This document shows positions 1 through 7,803 of a DNA stretch of 64,000 bases, in pieces. Made by a program: the position numbers and the translations under genes. Under the pieces are notes generated by a model. That model did no database searches, had not been told where the DNA came from, and worked only from the letters and a program-made list of their open reading frames with translations. Every line of letters starts with the position of its first letter. Position 1 is the first letter of the stretch. This stretch comes from Paraburkholderia phenoliruptrix (GTDB lineage Bacteria; Pseudomonadota; Gammaproteobacteria; Burkholderiales; Burkholderiaceae), in assembly GCF_019511605.1 (NCBI RefSeq), contig NZ_JAEUAV010000023.1, forward strand, positions 53,129 to 117,128, read 5' to 3'.

Positions 1-729
1 GGTAACGACAATGTCTTCATGCAGGCAGGGCAGCTCCATGCCCTTGCGTCGCTCGATGGCCCACAACGCATACGGTTCGGCCACTGCGCCCACAGGCTGC
101 AACGGTTCCGACACGATCCGGTCCACAAGCGAGTTCACCCATATGCATTGCTGCGACAGGTAATCGAGGAACAGCGCGGGCTGCTGCCAGTCCTTCGCGA
201 GGCCAATCACCAGATCGCGCAGAGTGTCGGCGTTGCGCGTGACGAGTTCGCACGGAAGCAAAGTGACGCCGCTATCCGGACGCACGCTCCAGCGTGCGTG
301 CAGCAGGGCGAGCAGCTTGGCGGGGAAGCTGCGCGGCACCTGTTCCGGCTGGGCGAGCAGGGCGGCCGAGTCGCGCTCGTCGAGCCGGTAGCCAGCATCG
401 CCGGTATTCGACACGATCACCCGTACGTCGTGGATCGCGGCATGGCGGATTGTCGCCCAGTCTCGGTCGGCGATCCATGCTGCTTGCACGGCGCGACATT
501 CAATGACCTTGTCCACGATCTCGCCGTCCTGCCTGCCGCGAATCATGACTGGATAACTGCCCTGGCGGTTCAGCGCCGCAATGCGCGCTTCGCTCGCGGG
601 GTTGCTGGTCGTCTGCACGACGCTGATGCCGCCGAGCGCGTCGCCGCGCTCCAGCGCCTGCGAGACAAACAGCGCGACGTGGGCCTGAAGGAAGCGGCTG
701 GTGCCGAATTGGAGAATCGGTTGCGTCAT
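1..729 (-). CDS. Mannitol dehydrogenase-family oxidoreductase (tagaturonate/fructuronate reductase-like), partial
   Basis: The reading frame is open from an ATG at 729 to the window edge with no stop, so about 243 N-terminal residues are visible and the C-terminal half lies outside. The N-terminus (ILQFGTSRFLQAHV near residue 5) and a later VIVSNTGDAGY stretch are typical of the Rossmann domain of the mannitol dehydrogenase/UxaB/UxuB family, which interconverts keto-sugar acids or ketoses with polyols or aldonates using NAD(H). GGAG lies about 10 bases before the ATG. The gene starts 25 bases after the upstream zinc dehydrogenase, so it is the last visible gene of the operon. By analogy with the E. 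coli L-galactonate route it would reduce tagaturonate to altronate; that substrate is inference. Confidence 0.85.
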   Translation of the reverse strand, partial: MTQPILQFGTSRFLQAHVALFVSQALERGDALGGISVVQTTSNPASEARIAALNRQGSYPVMIRGRQDGEIVDKVIECRAVQAAWIADRDWATIRHAAIHDVRVIVSNTGDAGYRLDERDSAALLAQPEQVPRSFPAKLLALLHARWSVRPDSGVTLLPCELVTRNADTLRDLVIGLAKDWQQPALFLDYLSQQCIWVNSLVDRIVSEPLQPVGAVAEPYALWAIERRKGMELPCLHEDIVVT

Positions 730-754
730 CTGGAACTGCTCCGGCGGTTGCGTC

Positions 755-1762
755 TTAACATTCGACCAGCGCTTTGACGACGGTCTGTCCCGGCTCCATC
801 AGCTTTGGAAATTCGGTAGGCACGTCGGCAAGACTCATCCGGTGAGTGTTCAATGCCTTGTCGGGAATGCGGCCCGCGCGCATCGCCTCCAACACGGTTT
901 CGAAGTCTTGCGCGGTGGCGTTGCGGCTGCCGAGCAGCGTCGCTTCGCGCTTGTGAAACTCGGGGTCGGAGAACGTCACTTCGCCCGGCACAATGGAGAT
1001 CAGTACGTATTTGCCGCCGTGCGCAATGAACTCGAAGCCACGATTCATCGCCTTGATATTGCCGGTCGCGTCGAACACGACGTCGAAGAACTCGCCGTCC
1101 GTGAGCGCCGACAGTTCGGCGGAGTCGGCCGGCCCGATTGTCACCGTCGACACGCCGATGTGCTCCGCGCAAAACGCGAGACGGTCGGCGCGCGTATCGA
1201 GGCAGGTGACGACCGCGCCGCGCAGCTTGGCGAACAACATCGCCGCCATGCCGATAGGACCCGCACCTACGACGAGAACGCGCTGGCCGGCCGACACATC
1301 GGCGCGTCGAACGGCGTGGGCGCCGATCGCGAGGAATTCGAGCATGGCCGCCTGGTCCAGCGTCACGCCTTCGGCCTTGTGCACGAACTGCGCGGGCACG
1401 GATAGATACTCGGTCAACGCTCCATCGCGATGCACGCCGAGCACCTTGATGTTCACGCAGCAGTTCGTCTTGTCCTGCCGGCACGCTATACACGTTCCGC
1501 ACGACAGATACGGCATCACGTAGACAGCGTCACCGGGTGCGACGTGTGCGCCAGGTTCGGCTTCGGCGACGATGGCGGACAACTCGTGCCCCATCACGCG
1601 CGGATACTGCAGGTACGGCTGGTTGCCGGTGTAGATATGCATGTCGGTCCCGCAGATTCCCACGCGGCTGACGCGCAGCAGCACTTCGCCGGGGGCGCGG
1701 CGAGGCGGTGTGCTGTCCTGGTGGCGCAGTACGCCGGGCGATTCGCAGATAACGCTGAGCAT
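755..1762 (-). CDS. Zinc-dependent medium-chain dehydrogenase, L-galactonate dehydrogenase (LgoD/YjjN)-like
   Basis: This 335-residue protein is a complete zinc alcohol dehydrogenase. The catalytic zinc ligands are C37, H59 and E60, the structural zinc cysteines are C88, C91, C94 and C102, and GAGPIG near residue 165 is the NAD-binding loop. GNQPYLQYPRVMGHE and FSDPEFHKREATLLGSRNAT closely resemble my recollection of E. coli YjjN (LgoD), which oxidises L-galactonate to D-tagaturonate. GAGGA precedes the ATG. A mannitol-dehydrogenase-family reductase follows 25 bases downstream, the same enzyme pair as in that route. A different aldonate as substrate is possible. Confidence 0.85.
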   Translation of the reverse strand: MLSVICESPGVLRHQDSTPPRRAPGEVLLRVSRVGICGTDMHIYTGNQPYLQYPRVMGHELSAIVAEAEPGAHVAPGDAVYVMPYLSCGTCIACRQDKTNCCVNIKVLGVHRDGALTEYLSVPAQFVHKAEGVTLDQAAMLEFLAIGAHAVRRADVSAGQRVLVVGAGPIGMAAMLFAKLRGAVVTCLDTRADRLAFCAEHIGVSTVTIGPADSAELSALTDGEFFDVVFDATGNIKAMNRGFEFIAHGGKYVLISIVPGEVTFSDPEFHKREATLLGSRNATAQDFETVLEAMRAGRIPDKALNTHRMSLADVPTEFPKLMEPGQTVVKALVEC

Positions 1763-1948
1763 GGTGACGTCCTCAAGATAGGGCTGGTCGATCGCCGGAC
1801 GGCTGATCGATGGAGTAGAAACTGCGAGTAGGGCTCGACGGCAGCCACGTCATGCACGGCAACGGCTTGCGGGCACAAACGCGGGCGCAGGCGACCTTCG
1901 GCAACGCGGCCAGCTCGCGTGTCGCGGCATGCCACGTGGCGCTCCAGG
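1763..1948 (-). pseudogene. Possible decayed lactonase (amidohydrolase 2 family) fragment
   Basis: This 186-base gap between two operon genes has no intact gene. One minus-strand frame starting right after the aldo/keto reductase stop reads WHAATRELAALPKVACA, resembling the W...LAALPxVxCKxSG segment of L-fuconolactonase-type amidohydrolases. Another frame continues with DVAAVEPYSQFLL, like the PY...L segment that follows it in the family. A lactonase is the step otherwise missing between the aldose dehydrogenase and the aldonate dehydrogenase. The resemblance is short and needs two frames, so the call is tentative. Confidence 0.3.
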
Positions 1949-2965
1949 TCACGCGCAGCCCTCCGGCACAGGTGACGCTTCGTCGAGCAGGCCGTCGCGT
2001 TGCAATGCGTGCCAAAGCTGCCGCGGAATAGGCGCTTCGAGCCACGTGATGTTTCTTTGCAACTGGTCGATGCTGCGCGCGCCCACCACGCACGAAACGA
2101 CGGCGGGATGCGCGAGCGGAAACTGAAGCGCCGCTGCGGCGAGCTGGACATCGAAGCGCGCGCAGGCATCGGCGAGTCGCGCAACTTTGCGCGCCACGTC
2201 GGGCGGCGCGTCGCCATAATTGAATTTGCCGTTGCCCGCCAGCACGCCGGAATTGAAGACGCCCGCGGCGACGATGCGCGTGCGCGTGCCAATGCATCGA
2301 TCGAGCAAAGGCGTGAGGGCGTGTTGTTCGAGCAACGTATAGCGGCCTGCCAGCATCACGAGGTCGAGATCCGCTTCCTGCATCGAGTCCGCGGCGACTT
2401 GCCATTCGTTGACGCCGAGTCCGATCGCCGAGACGGCTCGCGAATCGCGCAGTTGCGCAAGCGCACGAAATCCGCCGCCGCGCGTCAATTGTTCCCAGTA
2501 ACGTGCGTGCGCATCGCCATGCGTGGCAGCGCCGATGTCGTGCACATACAGCACGTCGATCGTGTGCATGCCAAGACGCTGCTGGCTGTCCTCATACGAG
2601 CGCATGATGCCGTCGAAGCTGTAGTCGTAATGAGGCCGGAAGGGCAGGGGCTGCGCCCATCCGTCGTCGCCTGGGCGAACCGTGTCGTCGGGTCGCATCA
2701 AACGCCCGACCTTGGTGCTGAGAACGAAAGCATGGCGCTCGCGTGCCTGGAGCGACTGCCCGAGGCGCCGCTCCGACAGCGTATAGCCGTAGAACGGCGC
2801 CGTGTCGAAGTAACGTATGCCGGCGTTCCACGCCCCGTCGACCAGCGCATTGGCATCGGCCGTCGACATCGGCCGGTACAGGCCGCCCAGTTGCGAACAG
2901 CCGAGCCCTAGCGTGGTGAGCGTCAGTCCGCTGCCTGGCAGCGCGTGCGTTTCAGTTGCTTTCAT
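1949..2965 (-). CDS. Aldo/keto reductase, D-threo-aldose / L-fucose / L-galactose 1-dehydrogenase-like
   Basis: A 338-residue TIM-barrel aldo/keto reductase of the pyridoxal / D-threo-aldose 1-dehydrogenase type. It has the N-terminal TLGLGCSQLGGLYRP motif, FDTAPFYG with the catalytic Asp and Tyr, a downstream STKVGR lysine, VLYVHDIG, and a late VSCVVGARS loop. These enzymes oxidise C1 of L-fucose, L-galactose or D-arabinose to the lactone with NAD(P). A TTG start at 2998 is possible, but the ATG at 2965 fits the family N-terminus better. The gene lies between the ABC importer and the zinc dehydrogenase in the same direction, which places it as the first oxidation after uptake. Confidence 0.85.
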   Translation of the reverse strand: MKATETHALPGSGLTLTTLGLGCSQLGGLYRPMSTADANALVDGAWNAGIRYFDTAPFYGYTLSERRLGQSLQARERHAFVLSTKVGRLMRPDDTVRPGDDGWAQPLPFRPHYDYSFDGIMRSYEDSQQRLGMHTIDVLYVHDIGAATHGDAHARYWEQLTRGGGFRALAQLRDSRAVSAIGLGVNEWQVAADSMQEADLDLVMLAGRYTLLEQHALTPLLDRCIGTRTRIVAAGVFNSGVLAGNGKFNYGDAPPDVARKVARLADACARFDVQLAAAALQFPLAHPAVVSCVVGARSIDQLQRNITWLEAPIPRQLWHALQRDGLLDEASPVPEGCA

Positions 2966-3042
2966 CGAAGATTCGGTGCTGGGAAAAGATGCGGGCAAAC
3001 GGCCGTTGCTGTGCTGACTGCCGGCCGTCGCTTGCCCGTTTC

Positions 3043-3990
3043 TTAATAGAGGACGTTCTTTGCTTCGGACGAGTCGAGGTTCTGCTTCTCGACCAGCAAC
3101 ACGCCGGTGTCTACCTGCTTGGGTACGGGCTTGCGCTCAATGACGTTGACCAGCGTCTGAATACCCTTGTAGCCCATCTGATACGAGCTTTGCACCGCGA
3201 TTGCCTGGATCGTGCCGTCGCGCACGAAGCCTTGCAGGTCCTGGTTGCCGTCGAAGCCGATTGCAATCACCTTGCCGCCCTTGCCTGACTGTTGCAAAGC
3301 GCGCCCCATGCCGACGGCAGTCGGTTCGTTCGCGCCGAAAATGCCTTTGAGGTCAGGGTTCGCGGAGAGCACGTCGGTGGTCTGATTCAACGCGTTCGCC
3401 ATCTGCGACTGCGAATAGAACGGGCCTACGATCTGCAGCTTCGAATGCGCGGCGATGTATTTGCGGAACCCGCCGACGCGGCCAATCTCCGAGCCCGCGC
3501 CCGGCACGTACGACATGACGGCGATCTTTCCGGTCTGGCCGACGCGGTCGATCATCGCCTTCGCACAGAGTTCGCCAGCTTTTGCGTTGTCGGTCGACAG
3601 GAACGACTGGTAGTACTGCTTGCCCGAGTCGGAGACGGTCGAATCGATCAGCACCACGGGAATGTGCGCTTCCCATGCTTTCTTCATTGCCGGGACGAGG
3701 GCGTCCGGATCGGACGGCGCGAGCACAATGCCGGCGACGTGCCGGTTCACTGCGTTCTCGACCATGTTGACTTCATCGGCGATAGCGGATTCGGCGGCCG
3801 GGCCCTGGAACGTCATCGTGTAGCCCTTCGCATCGGCCATTGCGGCGGTGGCGCCTTTCTGCACGTTCTGCCAGTAGTTGGAGTTCGCCGTCTTGACGAT
3901 CACTGCAATCTCGCCGCCGGCAGCCTCTGCGTACGCGCTGAACATTGCGCACATCGCGACGGCTGCGCTCAGGATGCTTAGCTTCTTCAT
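3043..3990 (-). CDS. Sugar ABC transporter, periplasmic binding protein (RbsB type)
   Basis: A 315-residue Peripla_BP_4-type protein with a signal peptide (MKKLSILSAAVAMCAMFSAYAEA) and mature start near AGGEIAVIVKTANSNYWQNV. VLAPSDPDALVPAMKKA and IGFDGNQDLQGFVRDG are typical of ribose/galactose/xylose-type binding proteins. A strong AAAGGAG lies 7 bases before the ATG. It follows the permease by about 70 bases and completes a three-gene importer. The sugar cannot be read from the sequence; the downstream enzymes suggest an L-galactose- or L-fucose-like aldose. Confidence 0.92.
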   Translation of the reverse strand: MKKLSILSAAVAMCAMFSAYAEAAGGEIAVIVKTANSNYWQNVQKGATAAMADAKGYTMTFQGPAAESAIADEVNMVENAVNRHVAGIVLAPSDPDALVPAMKKAWEAHIPVVLIDSTVSDSGKQYYQSFLSTDNAKAGELCAKAMIDRVGQTGKIAVMSYVPGAGSEIGRVGGFRKYIAAHSKLQIVGPFYSQSQMANALNQTTDVLSANPDLKGIFGANEPTAVGMGRALQQSGKGGKVIAIGFDGNQDLQGFVRDGTIQAIAVQSSYQMGYKGIQTLVNVIERKPVPKQVDTGVLLVEKQNLDSSEAKNVLY

Positions 3991-4061
3991 GTCTCACTCC
4001 TTTGATTGTGGTTTGCGGTTTTTTCCCACGCGGTCCACGCGTGGCATGTGCGCGTTGCTGG

Positions 4062-5093
4062 TTACGACTTACGGTTGCGAAGCTGATCGATCCACACGGT
4101 GCCGAGAATCACGACACCAATGATGATCTGCTGGATGAAGCTGGAAACGCCGTTCATATTCAGGCCGTTGCGCAGCACGCCGATCACGAACGCGCCGATG
4201 GCCGTGCCGGAAATCGTGCCGACGCCGCCCATCAGCGAGGTGCCGCCGATCACCGCACTGGCGATGGCGTCGAGTTCGTACATCACGCCTTCGTTCGGCT
4301 GCGCGGTCACGAGTCGCGACATCAGCACGCAGCCTGTAGCGCCGGCGAGCAGTCCCGACAACACGTAGGTGAAGAGCTTGACGCCCTGCACGTTGACGCC
4401 CGACAGCCGCGCGGCTTCCGCGTTCGATCCGACTGCGTAGATGTGCCGGCCGAGCGACGTGCGCGACAGCAGCACGGAGACCGCGACGAACAGCACCACC
4501 ATGATCACGACGGGATATGGAATGCCCGGAAAAACGGTATCGGGAAAGCCGTCGGGTCCGATATGCGAGATCTTGAAGAGCGCGCCGTTGCCGAGTTCGC
4601 CGAAGGCGTCGCCGAGTCCCGAGACGGGGCGTGCGCCGGTGATCTGCAACGCGACGCCGCGAGCGACCAGCATCATCCCGAGCGTCGCGATGAAGGGCGG
4701 CAGTCCCATTCGCGTGACGCAAATGCCGTTGACCCAGCCGCAAGCGGCGCCCACCAGCATGCCGCCCAGCATTGCCACCGGTACAGGCACGCCGGCCTTG
4801 ACGAGCAGCGCCGCCGCGACGCCGGAGAGCGCGAGCACCGAGCCCACGGAGAGGTCGATGCCGCCGGTAATGATCACGCAAGTGGCCGCGACGCCGAGGT
4901 ACGCGATCGACGTCACCTGCAGCGCGACCGTCATCAGATTGCCGACGGAAAAGAATGCGCTGCTCGCCAGTGAGAACGCGACGATCAGCACCACGAGGCT
5001 GCCGAGTGCGGCGAACTTCTGGATCAGGTCACGACGACGTTGGCGCGCCTGCCGCTCGATGGCCTGCGTCTGGTCGGAGGTCATTTCAAGCAT
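4062..5093 (-). CDS. Sugar ABC transporter permease (RbsC type)
   Basis: A 343-residue inner-membrane permease of the BPD_transp_2 family with about nine hydrophobic segments. Typical blocks are GGIDLSVGSVLALSG, GMLVGAACGWVNG, LPPFIATLGMM and AIASAVIGGTSLMGG. The frame extends upstream, but the ATG at 5093 has AGGGAGA 4 bases before it and overlaps the stop of the ATPase gene by 8 bases, which indicates translational coupling. It forms the membrane channel for the neighbouring binding protein and ATPase. Confidence 0.92.
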   Translation of the reverse strand: MLEMTSDQTQAIERQARQRRRDLIQKFAALGSLVVLIVAFSLASSAFFSVGNLMTVALQVTSIAYLGVAATCVIITGGIDLSVGSVLALSGVAAALLVKAGVPVPVAMLGGMLVGAACGWVNGICVTRMGLPPFIATLGMMLVARGVALQITGARPVSGLGDAFGELGNGALFKISHIGPDGFPDTVFPGIPYPVVIMVVLFVAVSVLLSRTSLGRHIYAVGSNAEAARLSGVNVQGVKLFTYVLSGLLAGATGCVLMSRLVTAQPNEGVMYELDAIASAVIGGTSLMGGVGTISGTAIGAFVIGVLRNGLNMNGVSSFIQQIIIGVVILGTVWIDQLRNRKS

Positions 5094-6633
5094 GGCTTCT
5101 CCCTGATGCATAGTGCAAGATCTCCTGCTGACTGGTCTGTTTGGTGTCGAGGACGGCGGTGATGCGGCCTTCATGGAATACGGCGATGCGATCGGTCATG
5201 CCGAGCAGCTCCGGCAACTCGGAGCTGATGAGCACCACGCCGACGCCATCCGCGGCGAGCCTGTCCATCAGTCCGTAGATCGCGTATTTCGCGCCGACGT
5301 CGATGCCTCGCGTCGGCTCGTCGAAAAAGAGAATGCGCGAGCCGCGATACAGCCATTTGCCGATCACGATCTTTTGCTGATTGCCGCCGGACAGATTGCG
5401 GGCGACCTGTCTGACTGTCGGCGTGCGGATGCCGAGATCGCGCACGTAGCGCTCGGCGACCGACGCCTCGTCTGCAAAGCGCAGAAAACCGCGTGAGGAA
5501 ACGCCGCCGATGTTGGCGAGCGTGATGTTGGCGGAGACGGTCATCGACAGCGCGAGGCCGTCTTTCTTGCGGTCTTCCGACAGATACGCAATGCCGTGGC
5601 GGATCGCCTCGCGAGGCGAGCCGATCGACACCGGCGTATCGCCAAGCATGATGGAGCCCGAGTCGGGCCGCTCCGCGCCGAAGATCGCGCGAGCCACTTC
5701 GGTGCGGCCCGCGCCCATCAGGCCCGCAAAGCCGAGAATCTCGCCCTTGCGCAGATCGAACGAAAGGGGGCCGAACGTGCCGGTGCGCTGCAGGTCCTGC
5801 ACGCGCAGCAGGATGTCGTTGGTGGGTACGGATTCGCGCGGCGGATACGCGTCGTCGAGCGGGCGCCCGACCATGCGCGCCACGATTTCATTGATGGTGG
5901 TCGCGGCAAAATCGCTCGTTGCAATATGACGGCCGTCGCGCAGCACGGTAACGCGATCCACGATCCCGGCCATTTCGTCGAGGCGGTGCGAGATATACAC
6001 GATCGCGACGCCATCGGCACGCAGCTCCTTGATGATGCGAAAGAGCTGGGCCGTCTCGGTCTCGGTCAGGGACGACGTGGGTTCGTCCATGATGAGCACG
6101 CGTGCATTCAGTGACAGCGCTTTCGCGATCTCCACCATCTGCTGTTGCGCAATCGAGAGCGCCCCCACCAGCGTCGTGGGCGACACGTTCAGCCCAATGC
6201 GTTGCAGGCATTGCCGTGCGTCGGCGTTCAGCTTGCGGTAGTCGACGAACGGTCCGCGCTTGGGCTCGCGCGCCAGGTAGATGTTCTCGGCAACCGACAG
6301 GTGCGGCACCAGGTTCAGTTCCTGGTGAATGATCGCGATGCCTGCCGCCTGTGCCTCGAGAGCGGACGCGAATTGCACCGGCTTGCCCTGGTAGGTCACG
6401 ACGCCGTCGTCCGCGCGGTACTGACCGCTGATGATCTTCATGAGCGTCGATTTGCCGGCGCCGTTCTCTCCGCAAACCGCGTGAACCTCGCCCGAGCGTA
6501 TATCGAGATTGATTCCGTCGAGCGCAACGACGCCCGGGAAGCGCTTGCCTACACCCTTGAGTTGCAGAATGTCTTCGCATTCCGGCGGCTTGGGCTCGCG
6601 CTGCATGCTGTGCTGTGCCAATTGCGTCTCCAT
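5086..6633 (-). CDS. Sugar ABC transporter ATPase with two nucleotide-binding domains (RbsA/MglA type)
   Basis: About 515 residues with two fused ABC domains, as in RbsA, MglA and XylG. The first domain has Walker A GENGAGKST and Walker B VLIMDEPTSSLTE. The second has GLMGAGRTE in the degenerate P-loop, the LSGGNQQKIVIGKWL signature and ILFFDEPTRGIDVGAK. I chose the ATG at 6633 (METQLAQH); upstream frame to 6702 is also open and no ribosome site settles it. It is the first gene of the leftward operon, transcribed away from the FadR-type regulator. Confidence 0.92.
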   Translation of the reverse strand: METQLAQHSMQREPKPPECEDILQLKGVGKRFPGVVALDGINLDIRSGEVHAVCGENGAGKSTLMKIISGQYRADDGVVTYQGKPVQFASALEAQAAGIAIIHQELNLVPHLSVAENIYLAREPKRGPFVDYRKLNADARQCLQRIGLNVSPTTLVGALSIAQQQMVEIAKALSLNARVLIMDEPTSSLTETETAQLFRIIKELRADGVAIVYISHRLDEMAGIVDRVTVLRDGRHIATSDFAATTINEIVARMVGRPLDDAYPPRESVPTNDILLRVQDLQRTGTFGPLSFDLRKGEILGFAGLMGAGRTEVARAIFGAERPDSGSIMLGDTPVSIGSPREAIRHGIAYLSEDRKKDGLALSMTVSANITLANIGGVSSRGFLRFADEASVAERYVRDLGIRTPTVRQVARNLSGGNQQKIVIGKWLYRGSRILFFDEPTRGIDVGAKYAIYGLMDRLAADGVGVVLISSELPELLGMTDRIAVFHEGRITAVLDTKQTSQQEILHYASGRSHA

Positions 6634-6723
6634 TTTTTTCGCGGCTCTGACGTTACGTTGCCGGGGGCGCTCACCGGCTGGTCTGTCCAATCTGGAAAGC
6701 ATTAGAGCGGAACCGCGTGTTAC

Positions 6724-6759
6724 TGGTCAAGCCAATTTGATGAATCGAGAGGTGGTCAA
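6724..6759. promoter_or_regulatory. Direct repeats TGGTCAA in the divergent promoter, candidate regulator sites
   Basis: TGGTCAA occurs at 6724-6730 and again at 6753-6759, 29 bases apart, between the ATPase gene and the GntR/FadR regulator. The TGGTC core resembles half-sites bound by FadR-subfamily regulators. A palindromic GACCGGTC at 6832-6839, 36 bases before the regulator ATG, could be a further site. Binding is inference. Confidence 0.4.
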
Positions 6760-6875
6760 CCGCTAAGGAAAACCCTGGGCGGTCTGTATGGCCCGCCGTT
6801 AAAGGCTTTGGGCCGCTGTGCTAGTATTTGTGACCGGTCCGTTTTCGCGGGCCATTCACCCAATCCCTTCGTCCA

Positions 6876-7577
6876 ATGAAGCAAACCGAGCCAAAGCGGC
6901 TTTACCAATCTGTCGCTGCCCAGATTCTTTCGCTGATCCACCAGCGCGAACTGGCGGCGGGCACGCGCCTGCCGCCCGAGAGGGAACTGGCCAACACGCT
7001 GGGTGTGTCGCGGCCGTCGCTGCGCGAAGCGTTGATCGCGCTGGAAATCGGCGGGCAGATCGAAATACGCATGGGTTCGGGCGTTTATGTGCGGGACCCC
7101 GAAGAGGGTGACGACAGCACGGTGCCCGCCTTGGGCGAAAGTCCAACGGAGCTGATGCAGGCGCGAATGGCGGTGGAAGGTTCGGTGATCGTTCTGGCCG
7201 CGGGCAAGCTGTCGGCGGCCACGCTCGACAAGCTGCGCCGCACGGTCGAGCGCATGAAGCGTCTCGCGGCCGCGGGCAAATCGCCCGTGGATGCAGACCG
7301 GCAGTTTCATATGCTGATCGCCGAGACGGCGGGCAACTCGGTGCTAAGCCGGTTCGTCGCCGAAATGTTCGACAGCCGGCATGACCCGATCGCCGCTGCG
7401 ATTCGCGACCACTCCGAGAGCCCGCAAACCTGGTCGGCGGCGGTCCGGGAGCACGAGGAGATTCTCAAAGCCTTGCAGGCGGGCGATCCGATTGCCGCTC
7501 AGACGGCAATGCGCAGTCACCTGAAAGCCTCAGGTGAGCGGTGGATTACGGATGAGTTGCTCCGGCAGTTAGGCTGA
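6876..7577 (+). CDS. GntR-family transcriptional regulator, FadR subfamily (FCD domain)
   Basis: A 233-residue regulator. Residues 5-75 are a GntR winged helix (YQSVAAQILSLI, LPPERELANTLGVSRPSLREAL, GSGVYV). Residues 90-225 are an all-helical FCD effector domain with the expected metal-binding histidines (FHMLIAETAGN, REHEEILKAL, MRSHL). It is divergent from the sugar operon, so local control by a sugar-acid intermediate is likely. A strong terminator follows at 7721-7759. Confidence 0.9.
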   Translation: MKQTEPKRLYQSVAAQILSLIHQRELAAGTRLPPERELANTLGVSRPSLREALIALEIGGQIEIRMGSGVYVRDPEEGDDSTVPALGESPTELMQARMAVEGSVIVLAAGKLSAATLDKLRRTVERMKRLAAAGKSPVDADRQFHMLIAETAGNSVLSRFVAEMFDSRHDPIAAAIRDHSESPQTWSAAVREHEEILKALQAGDPIAAQTAMRSHLKASGERWITDELLRQLG

Positions 7578-7720
7578 GGTTTGGCTGAGTCAGCCGTGCG
7601 GCGGCGGCTGCGCGTCCACTGCTTCCGGGCGCTCCCGCATCCATTGTTCAGCGCTGAGACGCCACATCGCCAGTACTTGAGCTAGCCGCGCGGTGCGACC
7701 GCCTAGCTCAGCGTGAATGA

Positions 7721-7759
7721 CAGCAACCAGGGGTTTTCCCTGTGTTGCTGTTTTTTTTT
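7721..7759 (+). terminator. Rho-independent terminator after the FadR-type regulator
   Basis: CAGCAAC + CAGGG pairs with CCCTG + GTTGCTG, a 12-bp stem with one bulged T and a GTTTT loop, followed by nine T residues (7751-7759). It ends transcription of the regulator before the amidase gene. The rest of 7578-7803 shows no gene I can support; GTTGTCAAC at about 7782-7790 is a small palindrome just before the amidase start. Confidence 0.8.
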
Positions 7760-7803
7760 GTCCTGCCCAATGTAAACGTATGTTGTCAACGATATACATT
7801 TAA

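Noticed and set aside
19..777. Long plus-strand open frame of 252 codons at the left end
   Set aside because: It is antisense to the mannitol dehydrogenase-family gene, has no recognisable domain and a His/Arg-rich composition typical of reverse-strand shadows in GC-rich DNA.
3945..4973. 342-codon plus-strand frame opposite the permease
   Set aside because: Antisense to a well-conserved permease; rich in His, Arg and Asp with no domain.
7590..7799. 69-codon minus-strand frame before the amidase
   Set aside because: It runs through a strong terminator hairpin with a T9 tract and has no ribosome site or recognisable motif.
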